Positions 15,822 through 25,479 of a stretch of DNA of 64,000 nt are shown piece after piece. Position 1 is the first letter of the stretch; every line of letters starts with the position of its first letter. Location: the NCBI RefSeq assembly GCF_900091725.1, contig NZ_FMBW01000071.1, forward strand, positions 546,970-610,969, given 5' to 3'. The position numbers were made by a program, and so were the translations under genes. Below the pieces are notes generated by a model. It saw only the letters and a program-made list of their open reading frames with translations. It was not told the origin of the DNA and ran no database searches. The stretch is from Streptomyces sp. DvalAA-43 (GTDB lineage: Bacteria; Actinomycetota; Actinomycetes; Streptomycetales; Streptomycetaceae).

Positions 15822-18800
15822 CGATCGATCCGCGTCTGCTCCACCACGCCCGCGCCACTCGTCTCTTCCTGGCGGCCGTGGTGGCGCTCGGAGTCGTCGG
15901 GGCCGCGCTGGTCATCGCCCAGGCCATGCTCATCGCCGAGGTGGTGGTGGGCGGGTTCGAGGACGGGCTGACGGTCTCCGCGCTGCGGACCCCGCTGCTC
16001 CTGCTCGCGGCGGTCGCGCTCGGCCGGGGGCTGGTCGCCTGGCTGACCGAACTGGCCGCGTACCGGGCCAGCGCGGCGGTCAAGTCCGAGCTCCGCGGCC
16101 GGCTGCTGGCGCGGGCCGCGGAGCTCGGTCCCGGCTGGCTGAACGGACAGCGGACCGGCTCCCTGGTGGCGCTCGCCACCCGTGGTGTCGACGCGCTCGA
16201 CGACTACTTCGCGCGCTATCTGCCGCAGCTCGGTCTCGCGGTGGTCGTGCCGGTGGCGGTCCTCGCCAGGATCGTCACCGAGGACTGGGTCTCGGCCGCG
16301 ATCATCGTGGTCACGCTGCCGCTCATCCCGCTCTTCATGATCCTGATCGGCTGGGCCACCCAGTCACGGATGGACCGTCAGTGGCGGCTGCTGTCCCGGC
16401 TCTCCGGACACTTCCTCGACGTGGTCGCCGGGCTGCCGACCCTGAAGGTCTTCGGCCGGGCCAAGGCGCAGGCCGAGTCCATCCGCACGATCACCTCGCA
16501 GTACCGCCGCGCCACCCTGCGGACCCTGCGGATCGCGTTCCTCTCGTCCTTCGCGCTGGAACTGCTGGCGACGCTGTCGGTGGCCCTGGTGGCCGTCACC
16601 ATCGGCATGCGGCTGGTCCACGGCGAACTCGACCTCTACACCGGCCTGGTGGTGCTGATCCTGGCGCCCGAGGCCTATCTGCCGATCCGCCAGGTGGGAG
16701 CGCAGTACCACGCGGCCGCCGAGGGGCTCTCGGCCGCGGAGGAGATCTTCGCGGTCCTGGAGACCGAGCCCCGGCAGGGCGGCACGGCGGACGTCCCCGG
16801 TGCGCTGCGGCTGGAGCTGGAGTCGGTGACCGTACGGCACGAGGGCCGTAGCGAACCCTCGCTGGACCGGGCCTCACTGGTGGTGGACGAGGGGGAGACC
16901 GTCGCCCTGGTCGGCCCCAGCGGCGTCGGCAAGTCCACCCTGCTCGACGTGGTCCTCGGTTTCACGGCACCCGACGAGGGGCGTGTACGGATCGGCGGCG
17001 TCGATCTGGCGACGCTCGCGCCCGAGCGGTGGCGGGAACGGATCGCCTGGGTGCCGCAGCGCCCGTATCTCTTCGCGGGCACCATCGCTGAGAACGTACG
17101 ACTGGCCCGGCCGGACGCCGACGACGGCGCGGTCACGACGGCCCTGCGGGACGCCGGGGCGTGCGACTTCGTGGCGGAGCTGCCGGACGGGGTGCGGACG
17201 CTCATCGGCGAGGACGGGGCCGGTCTCTCCGCCGGACAGCGGCAGCGGCTCGCCCTCGCGCGGGCCTTCCTCGCCGACCGCCCGGTGCTGCTGCTCGACG
17301 AGCCGACCGCGAGCCTGGACGGCGAGACCGAAGCGGGGATCGTCGAGGCGGTACGGCGGCTGGCGGTGGGGCGGACCGTGCTGCTGGTCGTGCACCGGCC
17401 GGCGCTGCTCCCGGTCGCCGACCGGGTGGTGACCCTGGCCCCGGACGCGACGGCGCGGCCGGTGCGGACCGAGGCGCTCGCGGTCGTGCCGCGACCGGCG
17501 GGCGCCCCCGCCGACCGGATGGAGACGGGCGCCCCCGCCGACCGTCACGAGGAGGCGGCGGAACCCGAGGTGCTGCGGGACACCGCGACCCGCTCCGGAC
17601 GGGTGCTGGCCCGGGTCAGGGAGGCCGCCGGTGCGCAGCGCGGACGGCTGGCCCTCGCGCTGTTGCTGGGAAGCCTCGCCGTGGGCTCGGCCGTGGGGCT
17701 CATGGCCGTCTCCGGCTGGCTGATCTCGCGCGCCTCCGAACAGCCCCCGGTCCTCTATCTGATGGTCGCCGTGACCGCGACCCGCGCCTTCGGACTCGGG
17801 CGGGCGGTCTTCCGTTACGCCGAGCGCCTGGTGTCGCACGACGCGGTGCTCAAGCTGCTCGCCGAACTGCGCGTCGCGGTCTACCGGGGGCTGGAGCGCG
17901 TCGCGCCCGCCGGACTGCGTCGGACCCGGCGCGGGGACCTGCTCTCCCGGCTCGTCTCCGATGTCGACGCCCTGCAGGACTACTGGCTGCGCTGGATGCT
18001 GCCCGCCGGGACCGCCGTGGTCGTCGGGACGGCGGCCGCCGGATTCATCGGTTGGCTGCTGCCCGCGGCGGGCGTGGTGCTGGCCGCCGGACTGCTGCTG
18101 GCCGGAGTGGGAGTGCCGCTGGTCAGCAGCGCCTGCTCCCGTCACACGGAACGCCGGCTCGCCCCCGCGCGCGCCGATCTGGCCACCCGGATCACGGACC
18201 TGCTCGGCGGGACCGCCGAACTGACCGTCGCGGGCGCCCTGCCCGACCGCGCGGAGCGGACCCGGGACGCCGACGGCGCACTCACCCGCATCGCCGCCCG
18301 TGCGGCGACCGCCACCGCGCTCGGCGGTGGCCTCACCGCCCTGATCGCCGGGCTCACCGTCGTCGCCACCGCGCTCGTCGCCCTGCCCGCCGTGCACGAC
18401 GGCCGGCTCGCGGGTGTGGAACTCGCGGTGGTGGTGCTCACCCCGCTGGCCGCCTTCGAGGCCGTGACCGGCCTGCCGCTCGCCGTGCAGTACCGCCGCC
18501 GCGTCGAGCGGAGCGCGGAGCGCGTGTACGAGGTGCTGGACGCCCCGCTGCCGGTACACGAACCCGACAGCCCGGCCGAGGCGCCCGCGTCGCCCTTCCC
18601 GCTGGAGGTACGGGGACTGTCGGCGCGGTACGCCGGGGCGGCGCGGGACGCCCTCGACGCCGTCGACCTGACGCTGACGGCCGGCCGGCGCATCGCGGTC
18701 GTCGGGTCCTCCGGCTCCGGGAAGACGACCCTCGCGCAGGTCCTGGTCCGCTTCCTGGACGCACGGGCCGGTACGTACCGGATCGGCGGTGTGGAGGCCG

Positions 18801-19399
18801 GTGCGCTGGAGGGGGACACGGTCCGGCGGTTCGTCGGGCTCTGTGCCCAGGACGCCCATGTCTTCGACAGCTCCATCCGGGAGAACCTGCGGCTGGCCCG
18901 GACCGGTGCGACGGACGAGGAGCTGCGGGCCGCCCTCGGCCGGGCACGGCTGCTCGACTGGGCCGATGCGCTGCCCGAAGGGCTCGACACCCTCGTCGGT
19001 GAACACGGCGCACGCCTCTCCGGCGGTCAGCGCCAGCGCCTCGCCCTGGCCAGGGCGATCCTCGCCGACTTCCCCGTACTCGTCCTGGACGAACCCGCCG
19101 AGCACCTCGACCTGGCGACCGCGGACGCCCTGACCGCGGACCTGCTGGATGCCACCGAGGGGCGTACGACCGTGCTGATCACCCATCGACTGCACGGGCT
19201 CGACGCCGTCGACGAGGTGCTGGTGCTGGAGGCCGGCCGGGTCGTGCAGCGCGGCCCGTACGCCGATCTCGCGGTAGCGGAGGGCCCTCTGCGCCGGATG
19301 CTGGAGCGCGAACGGGAGACCGCCAGGATGCCGGAAGGGACCGTGGGCGTGGGCGAGACCGTGCGGGTTCCGGAGGGTGCCGTGGGCGCCCGGGTGTGA
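15815..19399 (+). CDS. cydCD: Fused CydCD heterodimeric-type ABC exporter
   Basis: A 1194-residue fusion of CydD and CydC, the exporter of cysteine/glutathione-type thiols needed to assemble cytochrome bd. The order is membrane domain 1 (about 15-300), nucleotide-binding domain 1 (Walker A GPSGVGKST near 368, signature LSAGQRQRLAL near 471), linker, membrane domain 2 (about 600-890), nucleotide-binding domain 2 (GSSGSGKTT near 965, LSGGQRQRLAL near 1067). Fusion is usual in Streptomyces. The GTG start lies inside a parS site and is 107 bp after cydB; AGGGG is 10 nt upstream. Confidence 0.95.
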   Translation: MKPIDPRLLHHARATRLFLAAVVALGVVGAALVIAQAMLIAEVVVGGFEDGLTVSALRTPLLLLAAVALGRGLVAWLTELAAYRASAAVKSELRGRLLARAAELGPGWLNGQRTGSLVALATRGVDALDDYFARYLPQLGLAVVVPVAVLARIVTEDWVSAAIIVVTLPLIPLFMILIGWATQSRMDRQWRLLSRLSGHFLDVVAGLPTLKVFGRAKAQAESIRTITSQYRRATLRTLRIAFLSSFALELLATLSVALVAVTIGMRLVHGELDLYTGLVVLILAPEAYLPIRQVGAQYHAAAEGLSAAEEIFAVLETEPRQGGTADVPGALRLELESVTVRHEGRSEPSLDRASLVVDEGETVALVGPSGVGKSTLLDVVLGFTAPDEGRVRIGGVDLATLAPERWRERIAWVPQRPYLFAGTIAENVRLARPDADDGAVTTALRDAGACDFVAELPDGVRTLIGEDGAGLSAGQRQRLALARAFLADRPVLLLDEPTASLDGETEAGIVEAVRRLAVGRTVLLVVHRPALLPVADRVVTLAPDATARPVRTEALAVVPRPAGAPADRMETGAPADRHEEAAEPEVLRDTATRSGRVLARVREAAGAQRGRLALALLLGSLAVGSAVGLMAVSGWLISRASEQPPVLYLMVAVTATRAFGLGRAVFRYAERLVSHDAVLKLLAELRVAVYRGLERVAPAGLRRTRRGDLLSRLVSDVDALQDYWLRWMLPAGTAVVVGTAAAGFIGWLLPAAGVVLAAGLLLAGVGVPLVSSACSRHTERRLAPARADLATRITDLLGGTAELTVAGALPDRAERTRDADGALTRIAARAATATALGGGLTALIAGLTVVATALVALPAVHDGRLAGVELAVVVLTPLAAFEAVTGLPLAVQYRRRVERSAERVYEVLDAPLPVHEPDSPAEAPASPFPLEVRGLSARYAGAARDALDAVDLTLTAGRRIAVVGSSGSGKTTLAQVLVRFLDARAGTYRIGGVEAGALEGDTVRRFVGLCAQDAHVFDSSIRENLRLARTGATDEELRAALGRARLLDWADALPEGLDTLVGEHGARLSGGQRQRLALARAILADFPVLVLDEPAEHLDLATADALTADLLDATEGRTTVLITHRLHGLDAVDEVLVLEAGRVVQRGPYADLAVAEGPLRRMLERERETARMPEGTVGVGETVRVPEGAVGARV

Positions 19400-19478
19400 G
19401 CCGGGGCGGCAGAGCAGCCGACCCGGGCGGCAGGGCATCCGACTTTCCTCCTCAATCAGGACTAACTACTCTCGGGGT

Positions 19479-21185
19479 ATGCCGGAGCAGGACCCGAAGG
19501 ACTCACTCGAAGCGGCTACCCGGGCGACCCGCAGCCTGCAGGGCCTGTCCACCGAGATCACCGCCCGCATCCCACAGCTGCTCGAAGCCATGCGCTCCGT
19601 CGGCGCGGGCCTCGAACTGCACTCCACCCTCGACCGGATCTGTGAGACGGCCGCCGAGCTGGCCCACTCCCGCTACGCCGCCATCGGCGTCGTCGACGAG
19701 GAGGGCGAGGGGCTCTCCGACTTCGTCACCTACGGAGTGCCGGACGAGCTGGCGGACGAGATCGGCCGCCGCCCCGACGGGCACCGGGGGCTGCTGGGCG
19801 CGCTGATCCACGATCCGGTACCGGTGCGGCTCGCCGATCTGACGGCCGATCCGCGGTTCGCGGGCTTCCCTCCCGGCCATCCCCCGATGCGGACCTTCCT
19901 CGGCGTCCCGATCCGCGTCCAGGGCGAGATCTTCGGAAACCTGTATCTGGCCGAGAAGAACGACGGCGGCGAGTTCAACGACTACGACCTGCACATGGTG
20001 CGGGTGCTCGCCACGGAGGCCGGGATCGCCATCGGCAACGCCCGGCTGTACGAGGCGGCCCGCCAGCGCGAGCGGTGGATCGACGGATCGGTGGCCGTGA
20101 CCACCGCCCTGCTCTCCGGCGGGGACGCCGACGACGCGCTCTCCGTCGTCGCCGAACAGGCCCGCCGGCTCGCCGATGCCGCCGCCGGGGTCGTGCTGCT
20201 GCCCACCGAGGACGGCGGGCTGGAGATCGTCGCCGTCTCCGCGGACGACCCCTCCTCCTCGCTCGGGGTGATCATCGGGCCCGACAGTTCGGTGGCGGCG
20301 AAACTGCTGGGCGGCGAGGCGGTCTTCGTGGACGATTCGGCCACCGACCCCCGGATGGTCACCGGGCTGGCCCATCGGTACGGCCCGAGCATGCTGCTGC
20401 CCCTGCACAGCGACGGGCGGGTGCTCGGCGCGCTCGCCACCCCGAGGGGCAGGGGCGGCAGGCCGTTCACGGAGGCGGAGCGGACCCTCGCCACCCAGTT
20501 CGCCTCGCAGGCGGCCCTTGCGCTGATGATGGCCGAGGCGCAGCGGGACCGGGAGCGGCTGGCGGTCTACGAGGACCGGGACCGGATCGCCCGCGATCTG
20601 CACGATCTGGTCATCCAGCGGCTGTTCGCCACCGGGATGATGCTGGAGAGTGCCCAGCGCCGGTCGGTCGTGCCCGAGGTGCAGACCGGGATCGGCCGGG
20701 CGGTCGACGAACTGGACGTCACCATCCAGGAGATCCGTACCGCCATCTTCGCGTTGCAGCAGGAACCCGCCGAGGCACCGTCGGGGCTGCGCACCCGCGT
20801 CCTGCGCGAGATCAACATGGCGGCGGTCCCGCTGGGCTTCAAACCCTCGCACCGCTTCCTCGGCCCGGTCGACGCGCTGGTCGGCGAGCTGACCGGCAAG
20901 AATCTGATCGCGGCGCTGCGGGAGGCGCTGTCCAACGCCTTCCGGCATGCCGAGGCGTCCTTGATCGACGTGGTCGTCGACGCGACCGCCACGCTCCCCG
21001 ACGGGAGGGGCGCGGTGCGGCTGTCGGTCGCCGACGACGGAGTGGGCATCCCCGCGGGCGGCCGGCGCAGCGGTCTGCGGAACCTGGCGCGCCGGGCGGA
21101 GTCGCTCGGCGGCGCGAGCTGGTTCGGGCCCGGCATCGGGGAGGACGGGGGCGGCACGACGGTGGTGTGGGAGGTGCCTCTGTGA
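19479..21185 (+). CDS. GAF-GAF sensor histidine kinase (DevS/DosS type)
   Basis: A 568-residue cytoplasmic kinase without membrane helices. There are two GAF domains (about 40-190 and 205-355), then a HisKA_3 dimerisation domain with phospho-acceptor His in ARDLHDLVIQRLF (near 373), then a HATPase_c domain (N-box EALSNAFRHAE near 485, G-box VADDGVGIP). This layout matches mycobacterial DevS/DosS redox/gas sensors. It begins 79 bp after cydCD, in the same direction. No response-regulator gene is adjacent. Haem binding cannot be decided by reading. Confidence 0.88.
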   Translation: MPEQDPKDSLEAATRATRSLQGLSTEITARIPQLLEAMRSVGAGLELHSTLDRICETAAELAHSRYAAIGVVDEEGEGLSDFVTYGVPDELADEIGRRPDGHRGLLGALIHDPVPVRLADLTADPRFAGFPPGHPPMRTFLGVPIRVQGEIFGNLYLAEKNDGGEFNDYDLHMVRVLATEAGIAIGNARLYEAARQRERWIDGSVAVTTALLSGGDADDALSVVAEQARRLADAAAGVVLLPTEDGGLEIVAVSADDPSSSLGVIIGPDSSVAAKLLGGEAVFVDDSATDPRMVTGLAHRYGPSMLLPLHSDGRVLGALATPRGRGGRPFTEAERTLATQFASQAALALMMAEAQRDRERLAVYEDRDRIARDLHDLVIQRLFATGMMLESAQRRSVVPEVQTGIGRAVDELDVTIQEIRTAIFALQQEPAEAPSGLRTRVLREINMAAVPLGFKPSHRFLGPVDALVGELTGKNLIAALREALSNAFRHAEASLIDVVVDATATLPDGRGAVRLSVADDGVGIPAGGRRSGLRNLARRAESLGGASWFGPGIGEDGGGTTVVWEVPL

Positions 21186-21221
21186 AGGCGGCCGGGCGCT
21201 TGTCTTTTCCGGAGGAGGGTC

Positions 21222-22088
21222 TCAGCGCCCGATGCCGGAGGCCCGGTGCTCGGCGATGATCCGTTCGATGACGACCGCGACGCCGTCCTCGCTGTTGGTG
21301 GCGGTCCGGCCGGAGGCGGCGGCGAGGGCGGCCGGGTGGGCGTTGCCCATCGCGTACGACGTGCCCGCCCAGCTCAGCATCTCCACGTCGTTGGGCATGT
21401 CCCCGAAAGCGACGACCTCGGCGGGCGAGATGCCGCGCTCGGCGCAGCACAGCTCCAGTGTGCTGGCCTTGGATACCCCGGGACCGCTGACCTCCAGCAG
21501 GGCCGTGGGGCTGGACCGGGTGAAGGAGGCACGGTCCCCGGCGGTCGTACGGGCCAGGGCGAGGAAGTCGTCCGGGGTCAGTTCGGCGTGGTGGGCGAGG
21601 AGCTTCAGCACGGGGACGCCGGTGCCGGGCGTCTCCTCGTGCAGCAGCTTCTCGGCGACGGCGACCGTGGCGCCCGGGTCCAGGTGGAAGGGCGGGTAGG
21701 CCGGTTCGTAGTGGATGCCGGTGGCCAGCTCGACGGCGAAGGTGGTGCCGGGGGCGGCGGCGCGCAGCGAGTGGACGACATCGAGGGCGATGGCGCGCTC
21801 CAGCGGCCGGACCTTGACCAGCTCGCCGCCGGCGTGCAGATCGGCGACCGCCGCGCCGTTGGCACAGATCGCCAGGCCATGGCCGTGCACATGGTCGCTG
21901 ACGACATCCATCCAGCGGGCCGGGCGCCCGGTGACGAAGAAGACCTCGATACCGGCCTCCTCGGCGGCGGCGAGCGCGGCGACCGTGCGGTCGGAGACCG
22001 TCTTGTCGTCGCGCAGCAGGGTGCCGTCCAGGTCGGTGGCGATCAGCCGGATAGCGGCAGGCGAGGGCGAGTCGGTAGCTGAGGTCAC
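21222..22088 (-). CDS. Cof-type HAD-IIB phosphatase
   Basis: A 288-residue haloacid-dehalogenase-superfamily hydrolase with the nucleophile motif RLIATDLDGTLLRDD at the N-terminus, a type IIB cap, and FGDMPNDVEML (motif IV acidic pair) near the C-terminus. Likely a sugar-phosphate or cofactor phosphatase. Start GTG 22088. A paralogue of the same subfamily is at 34363-35166. Confidence 0.85.
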   Translation of the reverse strand: MTSATDSPSPAAIRLIATDLDGTLLRDDKTVSDRTVAALAAAEEAGIEVFFVTGRPARWMDVVSDHVHGHGLAICANGAAVADLHAGGELVKVRPLERAIALDVVHSLRAAAPGTTFAVELATGIHYEPAYPPFHLDPGATVAVAEKLLHEETPGTGVPVLKLLAHHAELTPDDFLALARTTAGDRASFTRSSPTALLEVSGPGVSKASTLELCCAERGISPAEVVAFGDMPNDVEMLSWAGTSYAMGNAHPAALAAASGRTATNSEDGVAVVIERIIAEHRASGIGR

Positions 22089-22265
22089 CCGTCCATTCTC
22101 GCGTACGACCGTGCACGGGCGTGCGCAGGGGCGCACATCTGAGGACGTACGCCCCTGACCAGGAGAACCTGCCCGTGGCATATGCCGCCGGTTGCGAGGC
22201 GGCCACGCCGGTCCGTCGGCGGCGGAACCACACCGCTCCGTCAGTGGCGGACCGGCACTGGTCCG

Positions 22266-23168
22266 TCAGTGGCCGAGCTGGGCCAGGCCCTCGGTGGCGA
22301 TGCGTTCGAAGACCTTCTCGTCCACCGCGAAGTCGGAGTCGGGGATCGGCGCGTGGAGGACGATCTCCGTGAAGCCCAGTGCGAAGTGGGTGCCCGCGAA
22401 GTCCACGAAGGCGTCGAGGGACTGCAGCGGGCGGTCCGGGGTGAAACCGGTGAGAAGGATCTTGTCCAGCTCGGCGGCGTCCCGGCCGATGGCCTCGCAG
22501 GCCGTGCCCAGCTTGGTGAGCTGCCCGCGAATGGCCTCCACGGACTGCTCCGGCGTACCCGTCTCGGCCAGCTTCGGGTCGCCCGTGGTGACCCATGCCT
22601 GGCCGTACCGGGCGGCGAGCTTCATGCCGCGCGGTCCGGTGGCGGCCACGGCGAACGGCAGCCGGGGCCGCTGTACACAGCCGGGGATGTTCCGGGCCTC
22701 GTTCGCCGCGTAGAACGCGCCCTCGTACGTCACCGAGGGCTCACGCAGCAGTTGGTCGAGCAGCGGTACGAACTCGTCGAAGTGGTCGGCCCGTTCGCGC
22801 GGAGTCCACGGTTCCTCGTCGCTCCGGCGCAGCGTCGTGGCGTCGAAGCCGTTGCCGCCCGCACCGATGCCGAGGGTGATGCGCCCGTCGGAGACGTCGT
22901 CGAGCGTGATGAGGTCCTTGGCGAGCGTGACGGGGTGCCGGAAGTTGGGGGAGGTGACGAGGGTGCCCAAACGCATCCGGCTGGTGGCGGCGGCCGCTGC
23001 GGTGAGGGTCGGTACCGCACCGAACCAGGGGCCGTCGCGGAAGGTCCGCCAGGCCAGGTGGTCGTAGGTGTAGGCGGCGTGGAAGCCGAGGGCCTCGGCC
23101 CGCTCCCACTCCTTCCGCCCCTCGGTGGACCAGCGGTAGATCGGCAGAATCACGGTGCTCAGACGCAT
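22266..23168 (-). CDS. LLM-class F420-dependent oxidoreductase
   Basis: A 300-residue luciferase-like TIM-barrel protein. It has the N-terminal strand MRLSTVILPIYRW, then EALGFHAAYTYDHLAW, RMRLGTLVTSPNFRHP and LGIGAGGN, typical of the actinobacterial F420-dependent subset. The substrate is unknown. It is on the opposite strand to the next gene (23250), with which it shares a divergent promoter region of about 80 bp. Confidence 0.82.
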   Translation of the reverse strand: MRLSTVILPIYRWSTEGRKEWERAEALGFHAAYTYDHLAWRTFRDGPWFGAVPTLTAAAAATSRMRLGTLVTSPNFRHPVTLAKDLITLDDVSDGRITLGIGAGGNGFDATTLRRSDEEPWTPRERADHFDEFVPLLDQLLREPSVTYEGAFYAANEARNIPGCVQRPRLPFAVAATGPRGMKLAARYGQAWVTTGDPKLAETGTPEQSVEAIRGQLTKLGTACEAIGRDAAELDKILLTGFTPDRPLQSLDAFVDFAGTHFALGFTEIVLHAPIPDSDFAVDEKVFERIATEGLAQLGH

Positions 23169-23249
23169 GCGCCGACCTTACGCGGACATACGGACAGGCG
23201 GACGTACCGCGGTCCAGGGAACGAGGAACGGGCGCGCCGCCCGACGCCT

Positions 23250-23576
23250 ATGCTCACGAGGGTGGGCACCTGGAGCGCCGCCGAACTGGACGTGCTGATC
23301 GAAGAAGCGACGGTCGACACCTACGACGAGATCGAAGCGGCCAGCGGATTCCTGGCAGTGATCGAGGAACACCTGACCGTTCCGTTCTCCACGACCGTCC
23401 TGGGCGTCGAGGTGAACGTGGTCGAGATCGGTCTCACGAACGACTCCCGGGTGGTTGCCCGTTGCGTCCGGGACGGGTTTCGGCAGGACATCGGCCTGCT
23501 GGACCTGCCCTTGCCGGTGCCGCCCCCGGACGGCGCGCAGTGGGTCGAGGCATACCGGCGCTGGTCCGGCTGTTGA
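23250..23576 (+). CDS. Small conserved actinobacterial protein, function unknown
   Basis: A 108-residue acidic protein (MLTRVGTWSAAELDVLIEEA at the N-terminus), compact, without membrane segments. The pattern FLAVIEEHLTVPFSTTVLG is typical of a small Streptomyces family that I recall only as hypothetical. Start ATG 23250; an alternative in-frame GTG at 23262 has GAGG too close to it. It is followed 43 bp later by another unrecognised gene. Confidence 0.65.
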   Translation: MLTRVGTWSAAELDVLIEEATVDTYDEIEAASGFLAVIEEHLTVPFSTTVLGVEVNVVEIGLTNDSRVVARCVRDGFRQDIGLLDLPLPVPPPDGAQWVEAYRRWSGC

Positions 23577-23619
23577 GCGGGTGCGCCACGATGAGAGCCG
23601 AAGCAGGACGGAGCACACC

Positions 23620-24798
23620 ATGAACACCGGCCCGGATCTCGCACACGCCCTGCGGCGCAGCGCCGAGCTGAAGGAACAACTCGTTGCGTTCGGGCAGGGC
23701 CGTTCCTTCGAACGACGGCTCGGCGCACTCCTGTCGGAGGCGGCCCATCCCGAGGATTCGTTGGACGAGGAAACCGCGATCGGCGTCATCGACCGTTTCC
23801 TCCTGCAGTACCGCCTGCCGGACGGCAACACGGTCGCCGACCGCTTCGTCGCCCGCCGGAAGGACCTGCACGAGTCCGACCGGCAGATGGTGCTGGCCTG
23901 GCGTGACCCGGTGGAGGGGCTCTTCGAGGTACGGGGCAAGGACCGCGACTCCCTGCTCCTGCTCAACCTGCTGGACGACCTGGAGTACCGGACGTACTCC
24001 AATGTTGGGCGATCGACATTCCGAGGTCTCACCCGAGGCCACTTCCTCAGCGCCCGGCTGGTCGCTCTGGCACCGGTACCCGGCGCATGGCTCCTCTCCG
24101 GCACGATGTCCTCCTACCCCAGGTCCGCCGCACCGGAGATCGCCCGCGCGGCGCTCGGACTGGCGACGAGCCGACCCGGACTGGTCTTTCGGAACCCCGC
24201 GAAAATCGAGCAGGGATGGCAGCGGATGCGAGAGGACCGGGCCGCGTTCGCCGAGTTCTGCGACGGTGACGAACTCGTTCTTCCGCCTGCCGAAGCCGAG
24301 GGCCTCCTCAACGCCTACTACCGCCACCGGCAGGAGGCCGCCACTGCGGAGCAGCCCGTACCCGCCCGAGGCAGGCGGCGCACCGCCCCGGAGCTGCCCG
24401 TCTTCGAGCTGCCGCCAGAACTCGCGGACGCGGACACCATCGGGGTCATCTACGACGAGGTCGACGGGCTCAACTTCTACGCGGACTACGGAACGCTGCG
24501 GGACCTCTTCGCCGACCCCGCCCTCGCGGGCCGCAAACAGCACCAGGACCTGCTCCGCATGTACGTGCGCGAGGAGTCGATCACGCCTTTGCCGATCCGC
24601 CGGCTGGCCACCGCCCACCCGGAGACCGTCGACCTGGTGTTCCGCAAAGTGCTGCGGAAGCCCGACTTCACGTGGGGCGAGCACGGTGACGCGTTGCTGC
24701 GCCGCTGCAAGCCCTGGTACTACGAGAACGAACCCCACCCCGGGGTGTCCGTGATCGGTGACCGGCTGAGCGAACTGCTGGGCACCGAGCCGCGCTGA
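23620..24798 (+). CDS. Unrecognised 392-aa protein
   Basis: I do not recognise this protein. It is soluble, acidic and helical, with no signal or membrane segment. Two regions stand out: an N-terminal part (1-200) containing HFLSARLVALAPVPGAWLLSG, and a C-terminal part (260-392) containing DEVDGLNFYADYGTLRDLF. ATG 23620 has GGACGGAG 7 nt upstream. Codon use is like its neighbours, so it is probably a genuine conserved gene. Confidence 0.7.
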   Translation: MNTGPDLAHALRRSAELKEQLVAFGQGRSFERRLGALLSEAAHPEDSLDEETAIGVIDRFLLQYRLPDGNTVADRFVARRKDLHESDRQMVLAWRDPVEGLFEVRGKDRDSLLLLNLLDDLEYRTYSNVGRSTFRGLTRGHFLSARLVALAPVPGAWLLSGTMSSYPRSAAPEIARAALGLATSRPGLVFRNPAKIEQGWQRMREDRAAFAEFCDGDELVLPPAEAEGLLNAYYRHRQEAATAEQPVPARGRRRTAPELPVFELPPELADADTIGVIYDEVDGLNFYADYGTLRDLFADPALAGRKQHQDLLRMYVREESITPLPIRRLATAHPETVDLVFRKVLRKPDFTWGEHGDALLRRCKPWYYENEPHPGVSVIGDRLSELLGTEPR

Positions 24799-24867
24799 GC
24801 ATGTGCGGGAGAGCCTTGGCGGACACCGGCACGCGGGGCGTCGTGCCGCGCTCCATGTCTTCCCGGG

Positions 24868-25410
24868 TCAGTCGCGGAATCGCAGGAACGCGGGCGGCAC
24901 GGCCTCGGTGAGCCAGACGCCGTTGGCGCTGACGTGGAAGGTATGGCCCGCGCGGTGCATCGCGCCCGCGTCCACGGACAGGACGACGGGCCGGCCGCGC
25001 CGGGCGCCGACCCTGGTCGCCGTCTCGCGGTCGGGCGAGAGATGGACATGGGTGCGGTCCATGGGGCGCAGCCCTTCGCTCCGGATCGAGTCCAGTGCGC
25101 GGCCCACCGTGCCGTGGTAGAGGTACGCGGGCGGTTCGGCCGGTGGCAGGCCGAGATCCACCGGGACGGTATGGCCCTGGTTCGCGCGGATCCGGTCGCC
25201 CTCGATGGCGAAGCGCTGCTTGTCGTTGAGGGCGACGACCTGGTCGAGCTCGGTCCGGGTGAGGGGGAAGTGGTTGCGGGCCAGGGCGTGCAGCAGCGTG
25301 TCGATCGGCACCCACCCGTGGGAGTCGAGCGTGATGCCGATGCGCTCCGGCTGATGCCGCAGGTGCTTCGAAAGGTACTTGGACACCTTGACGGTGCGTC
25401 TTTCGTCCAT
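24868..25410 (-). CDS. kptA: RNA 2'-phosphotransferase (Tpt1/KptA)
   Basis: About 180 residues, the same size as E. coli KptA. Family parts visible in order: VSKYLSKHLRHQPE, LDSHGWVPIDTLL, IRANQGHTVPVDL, YHGTVGRALDSI, MDRTHVHLSPD and a C-terminal NGVWLTEAVPPAFL. The enzyme uses NAD+ to remove an RNA 2'-phosphate, releasing ADP-ribose-1'',2''-cyclic phosphate. The true bacterial substrate is unclear, since the splicing reaction it serves in fungi is absent. Start taken as ATG 25410; ATG 25446 is possible. Upstream lies a DnaA-box cluster. Confidence 0.9.
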   Translation of the reverse strand: MDERRTVKVSKYLSKHLRHQPERIGITLDSHGWVPIDTLLHALARNHFPLTRTELDQVVALNDKQRFAIEGDRIRANQGHTVPVDLGLPPAEPPAYLYHGTVGRALDSIRSEGLRPMDRTHVHLSPDRETATRVGARRGRPVVLSVDAGAMHRAGHTFHVSANGVWLTEAVPPAFLRFRD

Positions 25411-25479
25411 GCCGCCAGGGTGCCCGTGGTGGGCGCCCCGGTGCATCCGGGTTTCGTTCACGGTGCGCCGAAGAAATCT

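Noticed and set aside
16874..19438. Very long minus-strand open frame opposite cydCD; similar ones opposite cydA, copCD and pepP
   Set aside because: Third-position GC bias keeps these antisense frames open. Composition is non-protein-like and each faces a clear conserved gene.
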